Source: Orientallactaga sibirica (lineage: Eukaryota > Chordata > Mammalia > Rodentia > Dipodidae). Taken from it: DNA of 64,000 nucleotides. Position numbers and translations under genes: made by a program. Location: positions 23,545,001 through 23,609,000 of the forward strand of contig JAEOAD010000029.1 in the NCBI GenBank assembly GCA_036365145.1. The letters run 5' to 3'. The notes beneath the pieces were generated by a model, which was not told the DNA's origin, did no database searches, and saw nothing but the letters and a program-made list of their open reading frames with translations. This document shows, piece after piece, positions 34,431 to 45,790 of this stretch (its first letter is position 1; every line of letters starts with the position of its first letter).

Positions 34431-36652
34431 CTGCCCTATGTGTCAAGGTTTTAATTATGTGCTTTGCATATCTCATTATCAGAATGCAAGAAGCTGTACA
34501 GCAGAAGGTTCTTCTGCAGGTATTCCATAGAGGTGTTACTTCCCAGTTTAGAAGTAAAATAACAATCCAATAAACTCCCCTTGAGTTGAATTGGCAGGTG
34601 TCAGTAAAATCCCGTCCTCTTCAGATTTTATTTTATTGTATTTTTCTAGAAGTGAAATATCCCTAAGTGTCTACTTCTGAAAACTCACTTTTTTTTTTTT
34701 GAGGGCTGAATTCTATAAACATGAGACTAAACAGAAATATCAAATTGTACATTTTTCCACAGGAAGAAACAAACAAAAATATTATTTAAGGAATTGATAA
34801 TGACTGAACAGGTTATGGAAGCAAGAGGCACAGAATAAATCTTTGACAATAATCACTGGGATATAGTACACACTGTTAGGGGGTGAAGTGCCTGACAAAA
34901 ATGTATTGTTCATCTTTTTCTACTTGATATCTTTCCTGTTTTCACCTATTATCATTAACTTATTGTATAGCATTTAACTGATAAAAATACTATGAGAAAT
35001 GGAAGGAATTTCAAAACAACAAGGCCATTTAAATAAAGATTAAAAAATATGTTTTAAACTCTGCTCCTATAAAATTAACTTGTATATTATACTGACAATG
35101 TTTTTCTGAATGTATAAAATGTACTTGTTTTAAATGTATATAAATTCAATATATGTTTTCTTAACTATAAAATCATTATAATAAAACCCTTGAAAAGAAA
35201 ACCTTTTTAACAGTGACTATGTGCCTTCCCCTTAGTGGCATGGAAGTCAATTAAGGTGATTTGGTCAAAGAAGTTGGGGTAGATAGAAATTAATAAGTCA
35301 GGAAGGATCAGGCTGTGGTCACAGTGAAATAACAGTGAAAAATTCATAAGGCATGAAACAACAATGGAGTTCATTAGTCTGCATACTTAGCAAGTTGATT
35401 TAAAAATTTAGAGCCTCTGTCTTTGATCTGGAGAAGTGTCTTCATTCTGGGCATTCAAAGGAATCCAGACCTCTTTTCACATTGGACTTGGGTAATAACA
35501 GACAGATGACACTTATATCTGTCCTCAAAACAATGATTTCTATACTTACTGCTACCTATCTACTGTGTGGAAAAAATCAGCTAATGTATTTTTAAAATAG
35601 TGGACATTACTTCTGTAAATAAAATGTAAGAAATGAAAATATGAGGCCTTCTCACACAGTTATTTATATCTATATGTATTTGGTTCTTAGGTGAAATTTT
35701 CAGAATGTAATTGAAGTCAAAATGCAAGGTGCTAAGTATGTTAGCATATAATGTGTGATGTTATAGTACAGAATAATAAAAGTTAAATACCACAGTGACA
35801 TGATTCACAGAGAAAGGAATTAATGAAATACATTTCAATCATATGCTTTATTCTTTCTTATTTTTCACAAGATAAACTTATTTCTGTAATATCTATAATT
35901 CTGGTTGAATATTGTACATACCATAGACTATTGCATAATGTAATATGCAAAATAAATTGGAGTATGTTCAGAACTGAGCTCTGTACCTTTGAGAGTGCTG
36001 TGATGAACTTCTCTAGCACATGGCTTATCTCCTGCCCCATCCACACCCTTCTCAGTCTGATAAAGACATGTATATAAAGGCATCTGGGGAATTTTGACAA
36101 GATCAAATAAGACAATATGCAAAAAGGAACTAATGGTTTTAGAAAGAAATAAACCAAGTTCTGAAGGACTTGCAAGCCAGTGAATTAAAGATATTTGTCA
36201 ACATGTGTGGATAGATAAATTTGGTAAGGTCAAAGACAAGATACAGAATTAAAATGGAGAGATTTCAGGGAGGAGCAGTTTGAATCACCTCCTTCCCGAA
36301 GCCTACTAAAGTGGGCAACAAATAGATGAATCCACACACAAGAACGTCTACACAAATATTAATGTAGCCCCAAATTCTTCTCATGTACTCTGAAAACTAC
36401 AACCTGCAAGATATCATAACATGGAACACAGGGGTCACAGCATCTTTGTAAGCAAGACGAGGCTCTCAAGTTCTGTTTACCATCATTGTGAATATTTTGA
36501 CACTTGGGAACCCTTGAATTCTGAGCTGTAGGAAGGCCAGCGTGAAGTTATTTATATCAGCCACAATTATAGAAAAATTCTCCATTTTGGACTTGAGATA
36601 GTTCTGAAATAGCTTAGTTCTGGGTATAAAAAGCAAGTGCCGGTCATGCCAG
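34431..36652. other. Unique AT-rich stretch, no gene seen
   Basis: No repeat family is recognised. Overlapping ORFs on both strands at 35823-36175 mirror each other and give no domain pattern. Confidence 0.5.
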
Positions 36653-36723
36653 CAAAACAAAACAAAACAAAACAAAACAAAACAAAACAAAACGAAACAA
36701 AACAAAACAAAACAAAACAAAAC
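36653..36723. repeat. (CAAAA)n pentanucleotide repeat
   Basis: About 14 units with one change (CGAAA near 36692). It could be the expanded tail of an unrecognised element. The minus-strand ORF at 36466-36720 (FCFVL repeats) is its shadow. Confidence 0.95.
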
Positions 36724-36769
36724 AGGAGGAGGAGGACAAGTAGTTACCCTTTTCAGGGACAGTTACTAC

Positions 36770-37222
36770 TGAAGGGTTAATAGACTTTCCTGAAAACTAA
36801 AGGGAACTAAAGAGTTAATAACTATCCCTAAGAACAACAAGCAATAAAACTTCAGAAGCATAGCCTTCACAGGCCTGTCTACTCCCAAATGATAAACTAA
36901 ACTTCCCTTAGCTCAGAAACCCTTAAGGGAACAAAAACTGGTGGGTTATCCTCCCTAGACAACTTGACTAATAAGGTTACTCTGAGAAAGGACACAAATA
37001 ACTAGAGTTCCTTATCTACTTCTCTTGAACCTACAGCTGTTACATTCTGTTTTCCTTGGGATCCCCTTTATAAGCTTGCACCCCAGCCTGGCCCCACACT
37101 TCAGCCTACATCCCGCAAGAAAGCTGAGGTCCCTACTGTTTTTTTCTCTTAATAAACAGTCTTATCTACTGAGATCAAAGTCCGGTGTTCTCTTCTTGCT
37201 TTTCTCTCACACTTTCTTTACA
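36770..37222 (+). mobile_element. Solo ERV-type LTR (probably ERV1)
   Basis: The segment has promoter-like order: a TATA-type 'ctttataagc' (37066-37075), about 75 bp downstream an AATAAA (37151-37156), then a CT-rich U5-like end '...cacactttctttaca'. The U3 part has short repeats of 'ctaaaggga' and 'gttaata' type. The left boundary and target duplication are not clear, and no primer-binding site follows. The 97-aa ORF at 37025-37318 crosses the end of the LTR and is not credible. Confidence 0.6.
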
Positions 37223-37491
37223 ACCACCAATTGTATGTGTAGAGGAAATAGAACTGAAAATGAGAGCAGACCCTGCTTCTCCACTCCCACCCCTAAGGTG
37301 ACAGCTGGCTGTAGGTAGTCCTAAACAGGCTATACAGAATTGACCAGGCAGGTATGTATTCTTCCTGACACACTACTCATACAAAAGCCTTAGAAGAAAA
37401 CTTTCACAGAAATAGCTTACAAAGAAGGACCATGTTTACTGAAAGTATTTTAAGAAATAAATACTTGTAAGACATGTAACAATTAGTTTGT

Positions 37492-37670
37492 GAGCTGGAG
37501 AGATGACTTAGTGGTTAAGGAGCTTGCCTGCAAAGTCAAAGGACCCCGTTTCAACTTCCCAGTACCCATATAAAACCAGATGCACATGGTGGTGCAAGCT
37601 AGAGGCCTGAATGCACCCATTCTCTATCAGCCTTTCTCCCTTTCTCAAATAAATTAATAAAAAATACAAA
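37492..37670 (+). mobile_element. tRNA-derived SINE with target duplication
   Basis: It has the head 'gagctggagagatgacttag', the core 'agatgcacatggtggtgcaa', a CT-rich part and an AATAAATTAATAAA tail. Flanks 'aattagtttgt' and 'aattagcttgt' differ at one base. Confidence 0.92.
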
Positions 37671-37829
37671 AATTAGCTTGTTATAAAAATACTTCCTGTT
37701 AATAAACCATGATAACACTGATATTAACTTTGTACCTGAACAATATCACCAAGTAAATTTGCTTCTAATAGAAAACAAATCAGTTGCAGTGCTGACAATG
37801 GAGTTGGAGAAGGTTGTTGGCATGAGGTG

Positions 37830-38165
37830 GAATGTGCTGCTATTGCTGTTGTAAAATATATATGAGATGAACAGATTAAAAGGAGAAAACTCTATGTTGA
37901 TTCATGGTTTTAGAAGGCTTAGTGCATTTCTTCCAGGCCTGTGTCAGGGCAATTTATAATGGTAATGAGGTGAGGGTAAGAGAGAGGAAGGGAGACAAGA
38001 AGGGTTAAGCTTCTCTGCATCTCCTTCAAAGGCATGACCTTAATGACCTCACTTCTTCCCACTAGCCCTTACCTCCTAATTGTTACAGCTTTTCCAAATA
38101 GCACCACAGGCTTGTACCAACCCTTCAATATACAAGTCTTTGGAGGAAAATTCCAATTTCAAACT
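37830..38165 (+). mobile_element. Rodent interspersed repeat (same group as 21965)
   Basis: The sequence runs from 'gctgctattgctgttgtaaa' through 'gacaagaagggttaagcttc' to 'ccaatttcaaactgtaa', following the usual block order of this repeat. Confidence 0.5.
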
Positions 38166-38209
38166 GTAAGACAGAGGTAAACCTTTTCATTAAAAATATT
38201 TATTTTGGA

Positions 38210-38351
38210 GCCAGGCGTGGTTGGGCACGCCTTTAATCCCAGCACTCGGGAGGCAGAGGTAGGAGGATCGCCGAGAGTTTTAGGCCACCCTGAGAATACA
38301 GAGTGAATTCCAGGTCAGCCTGGGCTAGAGTGAGAACCTACCTCGAAAAAC

Positions 38352-38394
<43 letters not shown>
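38210..38394 (+). mobile_element. B1-type SINE with long A tail
   Basis: A near-consensus body ('gccaggcgtggttgggcacg' to 'cctacctcgaaaaacc') is followed by an A run of more than 40 bases. The duplication 'attttgga' lies at 38202-38209 and 38395-38402. A second A-rich patch follows at 38410-38456. Confidence 0.95.
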
Positions 38395-38399
<5 letters not shown>

Positions 38400-38461
38400 G
38401 GATAAGAAAGAAAAAAAAATTCATTGGGATTAAAAAAAAAAAAAAAAAAAAAAACCTAACA

Positions 38462-38660
38462 GGGCTGGGGAGATGGTTCCACAGTTAATGCCACTTGCTA
38501 ACAAAGTTTGCAAGCCTAGGGTTTAATTCCTCAGTACCTACATTAACAGGTGGACAAAATGGCACATGCATTTGGAGTTTATAGTGGCAAGAGGGCTTGG
38601 CATGCCCAAACACTCATATTCGTATTCATTCTCTCTTCTCTCCCTCTTTCTTAAAAAATA
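38462..38660 (+). mobile_element. tRNA-derived SINE, diverged
   Basis: The head 'gggctggggagatggttcca', B-box-like 'agggtttaattcctc' and CT-rich 3' part are recognisable. It lies immediately downstream of the A23 run at 38434-38456. Confidence 0.88.
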
Positions 38661-39139
38661 TATACACATATTATTAAAAGAAAAGCATTCATTAATGTTA
38701 ATATTCAGTACATATTTACTGTCTTTAATGTTACCTAATATTATTATGGCAGGGATATCAGCGGCAATAAAGGTGTTTTTGAAAAGCATTAAATATGTGT
38801 TGAAAACAAATTCACATCCTTTGAAGACTTGATAAAATCAACTAAAATATTCGTTATAAAGTTATTATGACTGTTATGATTGTGACTATACATGGAGTGA
38901 TTTTATATAATGGAGTAAAAGGCCATTGTTGTACTAACTGTAAGACTATAAAGGTCTAGAAAATTCAAAATATGCATAAATTTGACTACTATGTTCATTG
39001 AAAAAGATGAAAATCAACAGAGAATGGAACAAATTGAACTTTGTTCTTAAAGCAAACAAGCTTAGTTAGTATATGTTGCAGGTTTATTCTAGATTAATTT
39101 TTTATATCAGTGATTACTTCCACAAAATATTTCTGCCTA
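38661..39139. other. No recognised gene or repeat
   Basis: AT-rich. Two ORFs on opposite strands at 38538-38832 overlap the SINE and its flank. Confidence 0.5.
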
Positions 39140-39360
39140 AGGGGACCAAAAATGCAAGCTCATCAGGCTATAGGCCTATAGTTCTCTTTTTGTATCTTTG
39201 TCTGTTTTGGTATTAGGGTGATGCTAGCTTCATAAAAAGCGTTGGAGAGCATTCCTTGTTCTCTGATTATGTGAAATAGTTTGAGAAAAAATCATTTCTA
39301 TTCTTCAATGAAGGTTTGATAGAATTCAGCTGAGAAGTCATCTGGTCCTGGAGTTTTTTC
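39140..39360 (-). pseudogene. L1 ORF2 fragment, antisense (reverse transcriptase region)
   Basis: The phrases 'ttagggtgatgctagcttca', 'tgatagaattcagctgagaa' and 'gtcatctggtcctggagttt' are the classic antisense signature of the L1 reverse transcriptase domain. No intact frame remains. Confidence 0.85.
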
Positions 39361-39425
39361 TATGTAGTCTCAGGCTAACCTCTAATTCACAGCAATATTC
39401 CTACCTCTGCTACCAGCAGGCTTGG
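39361..39425 (-). mobile_element. B1 fragment, antisense
   Basis: The sequence 'tatgtagtctcaggctaacc' to 'ctacctctgctaccagcagg' matches the middle of reversed B1. It abuts the L1 fragment without a tail. Confidence 0.7.
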
Positions 39426-39437
39426 TAAATAATTTTT

Positions 39438-39671
39438 TAAAATATTTTATTTTTATTTATTTACTTATTCAGATGGAGCAAACGCGCGTGCGAGAGAGAC
39501 AAAGAGAGAGAGAGAGAGAATGGACACACAAGAGCCTCCACCCATTGCAAAAGAACTCCAGATGTGTGCACTCCCTTGTGCATCTGGCTAATGTGTGTCC
39601 TGGGGAATCGAACCTGGGTCCTTTGGTTTTTCAGTCAAATGCCTTAACCACTAAGCCATCCCTCCAGCCCT
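39438..39671 (-). mobile_element. tRNA-derived SINE with target duplication
   Basis: A TTTATT tail, GA-rich part, 'aagaactccagatgtgtgca', 'ggggaatcgaacctgggtcc' (well-kept B box) and 'taagccatccctccagccc' are present. Flanks 'taaataatttt' and 'taagtaatttt' form an imperfect duplication. The ORF at 39422-39703 is its shadow. Confidence 0.93.
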
Positions 39672-40050
39672 CAGTAAGTAATTTTAACCATGAAGTTAGT
39701 TAAAATCATTGGTTTAACTTGTATTTTTTCTCATAAAGTGTTATTTTAATATGTTATCAAATCAAGAACTTAAAGTTTTGATATATTTTAGTTTTCTTCT
39801 TTCTAATTGTGAATATTACTTATGTCAAAATTAAACTAACTGAGAGCTATAACTTTAATTATTACATTCAAGAAAGAATCTGGGAAAGCTCTCTGCTACT
39901 GACATACTTACCTAGGCAGATTCTTGCATGCATTCATCTTCTATTTGATTTATTTTTAATAAATTACATAAATATTATACATACCTACCTCCCTTTTGTA
40001 TTTCTTTATCCTTTTATTCCTCATTGAAACTATTTTAAAACTTTTTGTCA

Positions 40051-40275
40051 AGGCTAGAGAGATCACTTCATGGTTAAGACACTTGCCTACAGAGCCAAAT
40101 GACTTGAGTTTAACTCTCCAATACCTATGTAAAGCCAGATGCACAAAGTGGTGCATATATGAACCTGGAGTTTGTTTGCAGGGACTAAAATTCCTAACAT
40201 GCCTATTCTCTCTGTAGGTCTCTCTTCTCTCGTCTCTCTCTGCTTGCAAATAAGTAAATAAAAATATTTGAAAAA
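40051..40275 (+). mobile_element. tRNA-derived SINE
   Basis: It starts 'aggctagagagatcacttca', has 'gagtttaactctccaatacc', 'agatgcacaaagtggtgcat', a CT block and an AAATAAGTAAATAAAAAT tail. Overlapping ORFs on both strands come from it. Confidence 0.9.
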
Positions 40276-40703
40276 ATTCTTTTGTGATCACATTTAAAAT
40301 TAGTTGCTAAATTCAATTATTTCATTTTTAAAAATCATTTTGTATATAAATATTTGAGAATATACGTTTCATTTAATTACTACCTCAGCATTATTCCTAG
40401 GATTTAAATAAACCAGTTTCTAATGCCATTATAAATGTTTTTCATTATCTGTTAATATTTATGTAACCCATGAATCACTTATACTTGTTTTAATATTATA
40501 ACAATACATTTAATAATTATTAGTCACATTAATTTTATGTTGGGATCCAAATCTATAGAATTTCAAATGAGAAAAATATTTGAGACATCATGTATGGCCT
40601 AGTACACTATACAGTTTAACAAGTTTCATGTATCATTGTTGGAAATTTTCATGTATATCTACTGAATTACTTTAATCTAAATAATTGTTTAACTTTAAAT
40701 ATA
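40276..40703. other. No recognised gene or repeat
   Basis: AT-rich, mainly TTTAA/ATTAT-type sequence. Confidence 0.5.
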
Positions 40704-40852
40704 TATTTGGTTTTTCAAGATAGGGTCTCACTCTAGTCCAGGCTGACCTGGAAATCACTATGTAATCTCAGGGTGGCCTTGAACTCATTGCAATCTTCCT
40801 ACCTCTGTCTCCCGAGTGCTGGGATTAAAGGCATGCACCACCACGCCCAGCT
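40704..40852 (-). mobile_element. B1-type SINE with 14-bp target duplication
   Basis: The reversed B1 runs from 'tttggtttttcaagataggg' to 'caccaccacgcccagc'. Flanks 'taactttaaatata' (40690-40703) and 'taactttaattata' (40853-40866) differ at one base. Confidence 0.94.
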
Positions 40853-40867
40853 TAACTTTAATTATAT

Positions 40868-41022
40868 TTTATTTTTTGCAGCAGCAGCATCTTACTGTAG
40901 CACAGGCTGACCTGTAACTCACTATGTACTCTAGGCTGGCTTGGGACTCATAGTGATATTCCTATGTCAATATTTTCATTAATAGAATAAAAGGTATGCA
41001 CCATTACACCTGTTAATTTGTT
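40868..41022 (-). mobile_element. Old B1, antisense
   Basis: A decayed reversed B1: 'cagcatcttactgtagcaca', 'ctaggctggcttgggactca', 'ggtatgcaccattacacctg'. It directly follows the younger B1, which landed next to its 3' tail. Confidence 0.75.
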
Positions 41023-41419
41023 TTAATATGATAAAATTCTCTTGTAGCATTGTAAGTTTAACCTATTAGTTAGGAAACAAAGTAAAATTATGATTTTTAT
41101 CCTTACTTTTATATCAACTTTTATTTCAGGTAATTTTCAATATTCTTTAGTGAATTTTTAAGTAGTTTTATTATTTGTTATAATCTAGCACAGTTCAAGT
41201 TCTTAACAAGATGAAGTAATGTTTTTGCTTTTTATCTAGTATTTATTTAGTTTGATGTCTATTTAATTTTGTAATAATAAGTAACAATGTAACCATAGAA
41301 AATCTGTTCAGGTTAATATTTGATTTATGTTTTTAATTCTTTTTTTAAGTAACTCTGTTTTGTCATATGTAAATTATAGTTAGGAGCATAAAGCAATATG
41401 TTAAAATATAACTATTCTC
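41023..41419. other. No recognised gene or repeat
   Basis: AT-rich sequence up to a purine-rich tract at about 41423-41440. Confidence 0.5.
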
Positions 41420-43998
41420 TAGTGAAAGAGAAAGAGGAGAAAGGTGATTATTTTTTAGTAGTCAGCTAGGGGAGGACCAAGGACAACTGAAGACAGCAGA
41501 GCTAAAAAGAGACAATATTTTGGCTTTTACTCCCTGGTCAAACAAGCCACAAGAGATAATGGGAAACTTCTAGCATGTTCTGCCCTGTTCTTTGGTAAGT
41601 TACCTGTCTTCTCATCAGGGAGGACACAAATACACGGAAAATGACTCAAAAGTCAGTGGACAATCTGCAAGAGGAAAGTCAAATAATCCTCAGTCTTTCC
41701 ATAAAAGCCACTTGGTCAGCAAGTCCATAACTCATTCTAGCAGAAAACACCAACACTGAGGGTGCCATTGGGATCCTCCTAGGTCCCTAGAGTCTCCCCT
41801 GAAGAGCCACTGTTGACTTCCAAAAGTACATATTTGATTAAATAATGGTTATCTGCTTGGTCTTAAACACTCATAGAGAAAAGTATAACCAAAAAAACAA
41901 AAGGGTACATCAAGTATTACATGGACATCAAGTATTACATGGATAACCATTTCCCACTATTTTCTTCCTGGAAATGAAAATAGCTATTCAGATTCAAATC
42001 AACAGACTTTGTGACTTTTACCAGGATTCATCACTCTGAGTCAAGTTTCAAAAAAAAAAAAAAAAAAAAAAAAAAAAGGAAGAAAAGCCTGAGACCAGAC
42101 TCAGACAGATAAGTGTGTTCTCCCTTTCATCATACAGCATGACATTTTCTGTCCTCATTTCTGTCCAGCTTTTCCATTCTACTTGCCTATACTCAGGATG
42201 ACAACCCACTCCTTGTATGGGCTCAAGAAGATGTAAAATTGCAATTAGACAAACTGCTGGGTTTGTGGACTTCCATGGTGAATAGTCCCTCTTCAAAGAG
42301 ATGACTGGAACCAATTATTAACCAGGAGAGAGCTAGCTCTCCCACCTTAACTCACATGGGGTATACCTCAATGTTCTATTAATTCTACTGGTAATGAACA
42401 GGGACACACACAAAAAAAAAAACTTCAAAAGATGAAACTGACAAAGCCCTACTAAGGTATGTTGGCCCCCTCACTAGAAGTTCTAGTCCCAAGGTAAGGG
42501 AGACTAGCCATAGATATCAAGATGGTTATTTCCTAATCTGGGATACATATATATGTATAAGTCAAAAGGTTCCCTTATGCTTGGAACAATGAAACCACAT
42601 TTGTTCAAAATATCCCATTAATATTCATTACCTATGACTTATGCCAAAACAACATTGTCCTCCAATCATCAGAATGGTTTGGTACTGAATGGGTCCTGAG
42701 GCCAGAAGTATGTTGGACAGCCCCTAATGGCACTGAGTGACTCTTTGGTACTAACTTTGGCCCTTGTTATCCCCAGAATATATTAGAAGGTGCACACTGG
42801 GAATTCCATGTATGCAGGGACAAGTGAAAACCTTTGATAGCCCATCCAATTTACCTGTATTGATGGACTAAAAGTGCTTTTCACTGGTGTGATCATTTAG
42901 CCTCTGTTTTTATTCCATCTGTTGGCTTAAAAGATGTCATCCAGCACATAGAAACTCTCAAATGATGAGAAAGGCAATTACACAATTTGCATGGCACTGG
43001 ACATCCTTAAAGCAGCCCAGGGCAGTACATGCATAATTATCAGGGCTGAATGAGGTGCATATGCTCCTGATAACTCTGTAATGTCTCACCTGCTTTACAA
43101 GATCTAGAGGAACAGATTTAGACTATGTCAGACACCACTGTGCCATTCTGTGAATGGTTCTGGAAGTTAGTCTTAAGGATTTTCATGGTGGAAAAAGAGT
43201 ATACTTGTTATAATCTTAATATTTTTTTTTAATCTTCAGACCCTCTGTACACAATTGCTGTTTTATGTCTGCTTGTTTACAGGCAGCTCATACTCAGAAG
43301 GTCAATGAACAATATAACTCCACTTATGCAGGCCCCCTTGATCACCCTTTGAGAGCTAATCATTCATCAGTTCTAATAGGGTGGCTGACCATTCCTACAG
43401 TGTTAAATTTCCCAGACCCCAAGACAGACCCCAATCCTTTATTTTACTAGATTATGTAACCCTCTTTTATACTGGGTTCTGAAAAATAGACCAAAGAAGC
43501 AAAACCTATATACAGATGACAGTGAAACATCTGAATGACTCACACATTTTTCTCTTGGGACTTTACACATCCCCCCTCTGGGAGAGACTCCACTGCCATA
43601 TTCTATGACCCATTCAGCACTAAGTAACTAAGTAACTATCATTGTCCCCTTTGGGGGTAAGTAGGAGCAAGGCAGTCACTTTTATGTAGTCAGCTAGGGA
43701 GAGCCGAAGGAGGGAACAAAAAAAAAAAAGTAACACCTCCTCCTTTAGTAGAACCCTAAGCCCTACTCAGGTGTACAGGCCTCTTCCATACTTTTCCTCT
43801 GAGTTCAGACCATTGGGGCAGCACATACCTGAAACCTGGTTCTGTGGCTTGTGAATTAGAAATGAAAATTGTCCTTCCTGGATCAATGTGGTTTGCCACG
43901 TGAAACATCATCATAGGCAGGGAAGGAATTCAGAAATCTCATTACGCATCCCACTGAAGAGGAAATACTGACTGGAAACAATTTCTAAAATCTAATTC
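41420..43998 (+). mobile_element. Decayed endogenous retrovirus segment
   Basis: A purine tract (41423-41440) is followed by 'tagtcagctaggggaggacc' (41459); a similar phrase, 'tagtcagctagggagagccg', recurs at 43696. Between them lies a region with Env-like coding remnants (42660-43200) and downstream sequence with Pro/Asp-rich ORF remnants (43265-43450). The phrases may mark LTR starts, but I cannot align them further than about 25 bp. An A28 run lies at 42050-42077. Confidence 0.55.
42660..43200 (+). pseudogene. Broken retroviral env remnant
   Basis: In successive frames the translation shows short Env-like patches: CWTAPNGT and LFGTN (42710-42760), a shifted patch RCTLGIPCMQG (42787-42822), and further on SVFIPSVGLKDVIQHIETL (about 42904-42960) followed by a CIIIRAE patch (about 43030-43050). 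This order suggests the surface/transmembrane junction and the transmembrane ectodomain of a gammaretrovirus-like Env. In-frame stops and at least one frameshift break it; no functional protein is possible. Confidence 0.6.
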
Positions 43999-44166
43999 CT
44001 TTTTTTTTTTTTTTTTTTTTTTTGGGTTTTTGAGGTATGGTCTCACTCTAGCCCAGGCTGACCTGGAATTTACTATGTAGTCTCAGGGTGGCCTTGAATT
44101 CACAGTGATCCTCCTACCTCTGCCTCCTGAGTGCTGGAATTAAAGGCATGCACCACCACACCCGGC
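43999..44166 (-). mobile_element. B1-type SINE with T23 tail
   Basis: A poly(T) run at 44000-44022 is followed by the complete reversed B1 body ending 'ccaccacacccggc'. It lies in the region following the retroviral remnant. Confidence 0.94.
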
Positions 44167-44505
44167 CTGCACCAACATATTTTAATTTTTCTTTACTTCA
44201 CCATGGATTCATATGAGCTCAGGTCAGGAAGGCTCCTTATATGACACTGATGATTCCCCGCTGTGTTCTCAATTACAAATATATCATTTGGATGATGTAT
44301 AATATTTCATTTTCTTATTTGGGTGTATGGTCTCAGATAAGTATAAAAAATATAAGTAGTAGCACATTAAATATTAATAAGTAGTACCAGAAGTTGGAAG
44401 TTCTACAGTCAGATTATGGGGGTAGTGTTTAGGAATTTTCCTTTCAGTTTCTTTAGATATTTCCCCTTATTGTTTACTAATACAAAAATGTGATATTTCT
44501 TTTCT

Positions 44506-44529
44506 AACTGCTAAACCATCTCTCCAGAC
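44506..44529 (-). mobile_element. Short tRNA-derived SINE head fragment
   Basis: Only the reversed head 'gctaaaccatctctccagac' is recognisable. Confidence 0.6.
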
Positions 44530-45430
44530 CAGATACTTTTATTCTCTGAAAAGTATCATAAAATATTTTAGAAACCCTAAAATTATAGTTACTGTCTAAT
44601 TGAAGGGTGTTTTTTGAACTACATAATCTTAGGTCTCTAGTCTTTAAAATAAATTTTCTTTCACTTCATTCTAAGAATAAAAATTTTCAGAGCATAAGCA
44701 AAAGAAATGCATATGGCATGGCTTTATTCAAATGTCCTACTCATAACCCCCAGGAGCTTTTGATTTGAAGAATAAAATATATATAATGTTGTAAAATTCT
44801 ATATCCACTTAAATAATTTTCTGAAGAGTCATAACATAATATCTCTTCCAAAGAGTATACTAAGACTATACTGTGCTTTCCTCGATTTAGTAAAGATTGA
44901 ATGTTGAATTTACTGGCTGTAATCTGATCACAGCTTATAGAAGTATATGCTTAACTCATTAAAAGGGAATTTAGTTAAATTTTAAAGATATATGAAAAGG
45001 AGTTATGACTTCTTAAATGGCAAACCATTTTGACAAGGGAAACATATATGGCTCCATAAGGTTATTTTCTCTGTGAAAAAGATTTCACAGGCACAATTTA
45101 TTTATGAATTTAAAATTGCACCTTATTTTTCACCTCGGGATTTTCGCCATATGTGCCAACTGTAATCTATCAGTAGCTAAGTAGCATTCTGACCTAAAGC
45201 TATCTGGTTCATGCCTGGCTGAGCTATTGAAGAAGCAGATTTTAGGCCCGTGTATATCACTCGTCCTGGTAGATTCTGTAAAAGTGTTTTTTTCTCTGTT
45301 CCTGCTTTTTTATCCAACAATGGGCCACTGTTAGATGCTTTGATAGTCTCTTGTGAAACAGACAATTAACAATTTTTTAAAATTTCATTAAAATCAAAGG
45401 GAATCAGGACATGGTGAACCAAGCAAAGAA
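44530..45430. other. No recognised gene or repeat
   Basis: AT-rich; the 62-aa minus ORF at 45177-45365 has no domain pattern. Confidence 0.5.
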
Positions 45431-45640
45431 GGCCTGGAGAGATGGCTCATCTGTTAAAGATGCTGCTTGCAAAATCTTCTATGATCAGATTCAATTCCCC
45501 AGTGTTCTCTTAAAGCCATATGCACAAAGTGGCACAGGAGTCTGGAGTTCATTTTCAGTGGCAAGAGGCCCTGGTATTCCAATTCTCTCTCTTCCTTTCT
45601 CTCAAACAAATCAATAAAAATATTTAAAAATAAATAAATA
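45431..45640 (+). mobile_element. tRNA-derived SINE
   Basis: It contains 'ggcctggagagatggctcat', 'agattcaattccccagtg', 'atgcacaaagtggcacagga', a CT block and an (AATA)n tail. A B1 follows directly in the tail. Confidence 0.92.
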
Positions 45641-45790
45641 AGCCAAGCATGGTAAGGAGGCAGGGGTAAGAGGATTACTGTGAGTCTGAGGCCAGCCTGG
45701 AGCTACAGTGTGAGTTCAAGGTCAGCCTTAGCTAGAGTGAGAGCTTGTCTCAAAATAAATAAATAAAATAAATAAATAATTTAATTAATT
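45641..45790 (+). mobile_element. B1, internally deleted
   Basis: The head 'gccaagcatggt' jumps directly to 'aaggaggcaggggtaagagg', losing about 30 bp of the B1 left half, then continues to 'agtgagagcttgtctcaaaa' and an AAATA tail. Confidence 0.85.

Noticed and set aside
36466..36720. FCFVL-repeat ORF on the minus strand
   Set aside because: Direct translation of the (CAAAA)n repeat.
39438..39671. Possible tRNA genes at SINE heads with A and B boxes
   Set aside because: The boxes belong to tRNA-derived SINEs with long CT-rich 3' parts; no cloverleaf closes with an acceptor stem.
42050..42077. A28 run considered as a retrocopy tail
   Set aside because: The upstream sequence does not match a known element, and no duplication was found around it.
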